Shown: positions 18,981 to 20,363 of the stretch, piece after piece
Position numbering within the stretch: the first letter of the stretch is position 1
Layout of the letters: each line of letters starts with the position of its first letter
Assembly: GCA_011763485.2 (NCBI GenBank)
Contig: JAANSK020284490.1
Span: 1-20,363, forward strand
Reading direction: 5' to 3'
Length of the DNA stretch: 20,363 bases
Source: Isoetes engelmannii
Taxonomy: Eukaryota; Streptophyta; Lycopodiopsida; Isoetales; Isoetaceae
The notes under the pieces: model-generated
What the model was told of the DNA's origin: nothing
What the model saw: only the letters and a program-made list of their open reading frames with translations
The model's database searches: none
Made by a program: the position numbers and the translations under genes

Positions 18981-20152
18981 CCGCCTCATATAAAATAGGC
19001 CTTCCAATTTGATCATCGGTGTTGGCGGTAATCGACCTTGAACAATTTGAAAGGGTGGTAACTTGGTTGCCGAATGTGTTGCCATATTATAGGCAAACTG
19101 GACCATAGGTAGATGATTCTCCCATTCGCCTACATGCTCATGGACATACTCCTTAGCATGGATAATAAGGTTCTACGAGTTACCTCGGTTTGGCCATCCA
19201 TTTGGGGATGAAACGCAGTAGAGTACTGCAACTTTGTATCCAGTCTTGTAAACAAAGCATGCCAAAACCTACTACAGAACTTTGAATCTCGATCAGACAC
19301 AATAACCTCAGGAAGACCATGATTCTTAAACACCTCTTAAAGGAAGAGTGCTGTTGCTGCAGGCGCTCTCATCGTCTTCTTACAAGGAATGAAGATCGCG
19401 TACTTGCTAAATCTATCCACAATAGTCCAGACCTGGTCATTCCCTTGTCTACTCCGTGGCACCGAAACAAAGTCCATAGACAAATGCTGAAACGGCTTCT
19501 CAGGCACACATAAAGCCATGATCAAGCCGAGAGTTTTAGCGTGTGAATCCTTTGTCTTTTGACAAGTTAAACATCATTCCACAAACGTGATCACATCCGC
19601 CTTAAGAGATTTCCAATGAAAATATCTGGTTACGACATCTAGAGTATTAAATATACCTCCATCTCCAGCTGTTGGTGCTTTATGACATTCCCGTAGCACA
19701 ACATCACGAAAGTCCTTTGTCACACACAGACAATCTTTATAAAATAAATAGCCTCTTCGAATGTAATAGTCATCAATCAGTCGAGTTTGACCTTCGTTCA
19801 ACAGCAACCAAATCTCTCCGAACTCAGCATCATGTTCATATTCACTACTCATGCTTTGCAATGTACGTTCCCTCCAAGTGGAAAAATTATTCACCTGAAT
19901 AATGGAGGTATTATCTGGTCGACGACTTAAAGCGTCTGCAACTTTGTTGGTACTACCAGGCAAATAATGGATCTTATCCACACCAAACCTTTGCAAATAC
20001 TCCGCCCACTTTATTTGTCGAGGAGTAACCGAGACTTGGGTAAGAAGGAATTGGATACTTTGCTGATCCGTCTTGATCTCAAAACGCGATCCCATCAGAT
20101 AATGCTTCCAAATCTTAAGAGTATGCACAATAGCCAACAACTCTTAACCACC
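18981..20152 (-). pseudogene. Ty3/gypsy RNase H-integrase fragment
   Basis: Read from 20152 downward. The RNase H part includes LLAIVHTLKIWKHYL, EIKTDQQSIQFLL and YLPGSTNKVADALSRRPD. The integrase zinc finger includes ECHKAPTAGDGGIFNTLDVV then CLTCQ, with its first histidine region partly altered. The integrase core has aspartates at 19474-19472 (SMDFV) and 19294-19292 (VSDRDSKF) and a glutamate at 19186-19184 (GQTEV). There are 35 residues between the second aspartate and the glutamate, as in DD35E integrases. Lesions: a TGA at 19573-19571, a stop at 19336-19334 and one frameshift near 19165, after which KEYVHEHVGEWENHLPMVQF resumes. Reading stops near YMRR (18981). Reverse transcriptase, protease and gag are absent because the element is cut off near 20152. 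Confidence 0.9.
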
Positions 20153-20363
20153 ATTCCACTATTTTGAACTTATTCCTCATTTTATTTTTCTTTTTATCGG
20201 GTTTTTAACCTATGTTTTGGTCAAGATTTTGCATCCTGGTTTTTTTTATATGAATTGGGGGCCATATTGTACCACTTTTTATGTGTGTAGAAAAAGGAAG
20301 ACAACAAAATCATTGCAAAAAGTATAGTGTTTGCTAGAAAAAACCAATTGTTGGAGCAATTTG
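20153..20363. other. AT-rich end of window, nothing recognised
   Basis: Immediately upstream (minus strand) of the LLAIVH motif the reading frame hits a stop and the sequence no longer resembles reverse transcriptase. This is either the truncation point of the gypsy element or the edge of another insertion. Confidence 0.6.

Noticed and set aside
19319-20167. Plus-strand open frames across the right end
   Set aside because: They are shadows of the minus-strand gypsy RNase H-integrase frame and carry no motifs of their own.

Overview
The window is nuclear DNA from a land plant, probably a non-flowering one (fern, lycophyte or gymnosperm; the sequence does not fix which). It is AT-rich and holds one long gene with 22 exons and GT-AG introns, bordered and invaded by decayed transposons (Ty1/copia, hAT, Ty3/gypsy). 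There are no bacterial operons, and I found no RNA genes or CRISPR array.

The only apparently functional gene runs on the + strand from 3501 to 17578. I assembled 22 exons by hand. All junctions are GT-AG, the frame stays open throughout, and the coding length is 3060 nt (1019 residues). Residues about 222-1019 are a glycosyltransferase family 35 alpha-glucan (starch) phosphorylase with the pyridoxal-phosphate lysine at K872. Two features set it apart from the two well-known flowering-plant forms. It lacks the roughly 78-residue insertion of plastid Pho1. Between a plausible plastid transit peptide and the catalytic domain it also carries a complete ACT-like fold (residues about 94-168), which suggests allosteric control of starch or maltodextrin phosphorolysis by a small molecule. 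It further departs from the family consensus at several positions close to the active site.

Left flank (1-3500): a decayed Ty1/copia gag on the - strand, with a primer-binding site beside its start and a (GGAA)n microsatellite inside the reading frame; then a decayed hAT transposase on the + strand broken by a 19-bp tandem duplication; then about 750 bp upstream of the gene.

Inside the gene, introns hold independent duplications: a diverged repeat in intron 1, a duplicated half-exon in intron 3, a 2 x 39 bp repeat in intron 7 that keeps the frame open, and a 2 x ~240 bp tandem repeat in intron 14. Intron 4 contains an antisense copia fossil.

Right flank (17579-20363): a 5'-truncated Ty3/gypsy element on the - strand, with a 416-bp LTR bounded by perfect 8-bp inverted ends, a repeat-rich spacer, and an RNase H-integrase reading frame with two stops and one frameshift. 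The last ~210 bp hold nothing I recognise.
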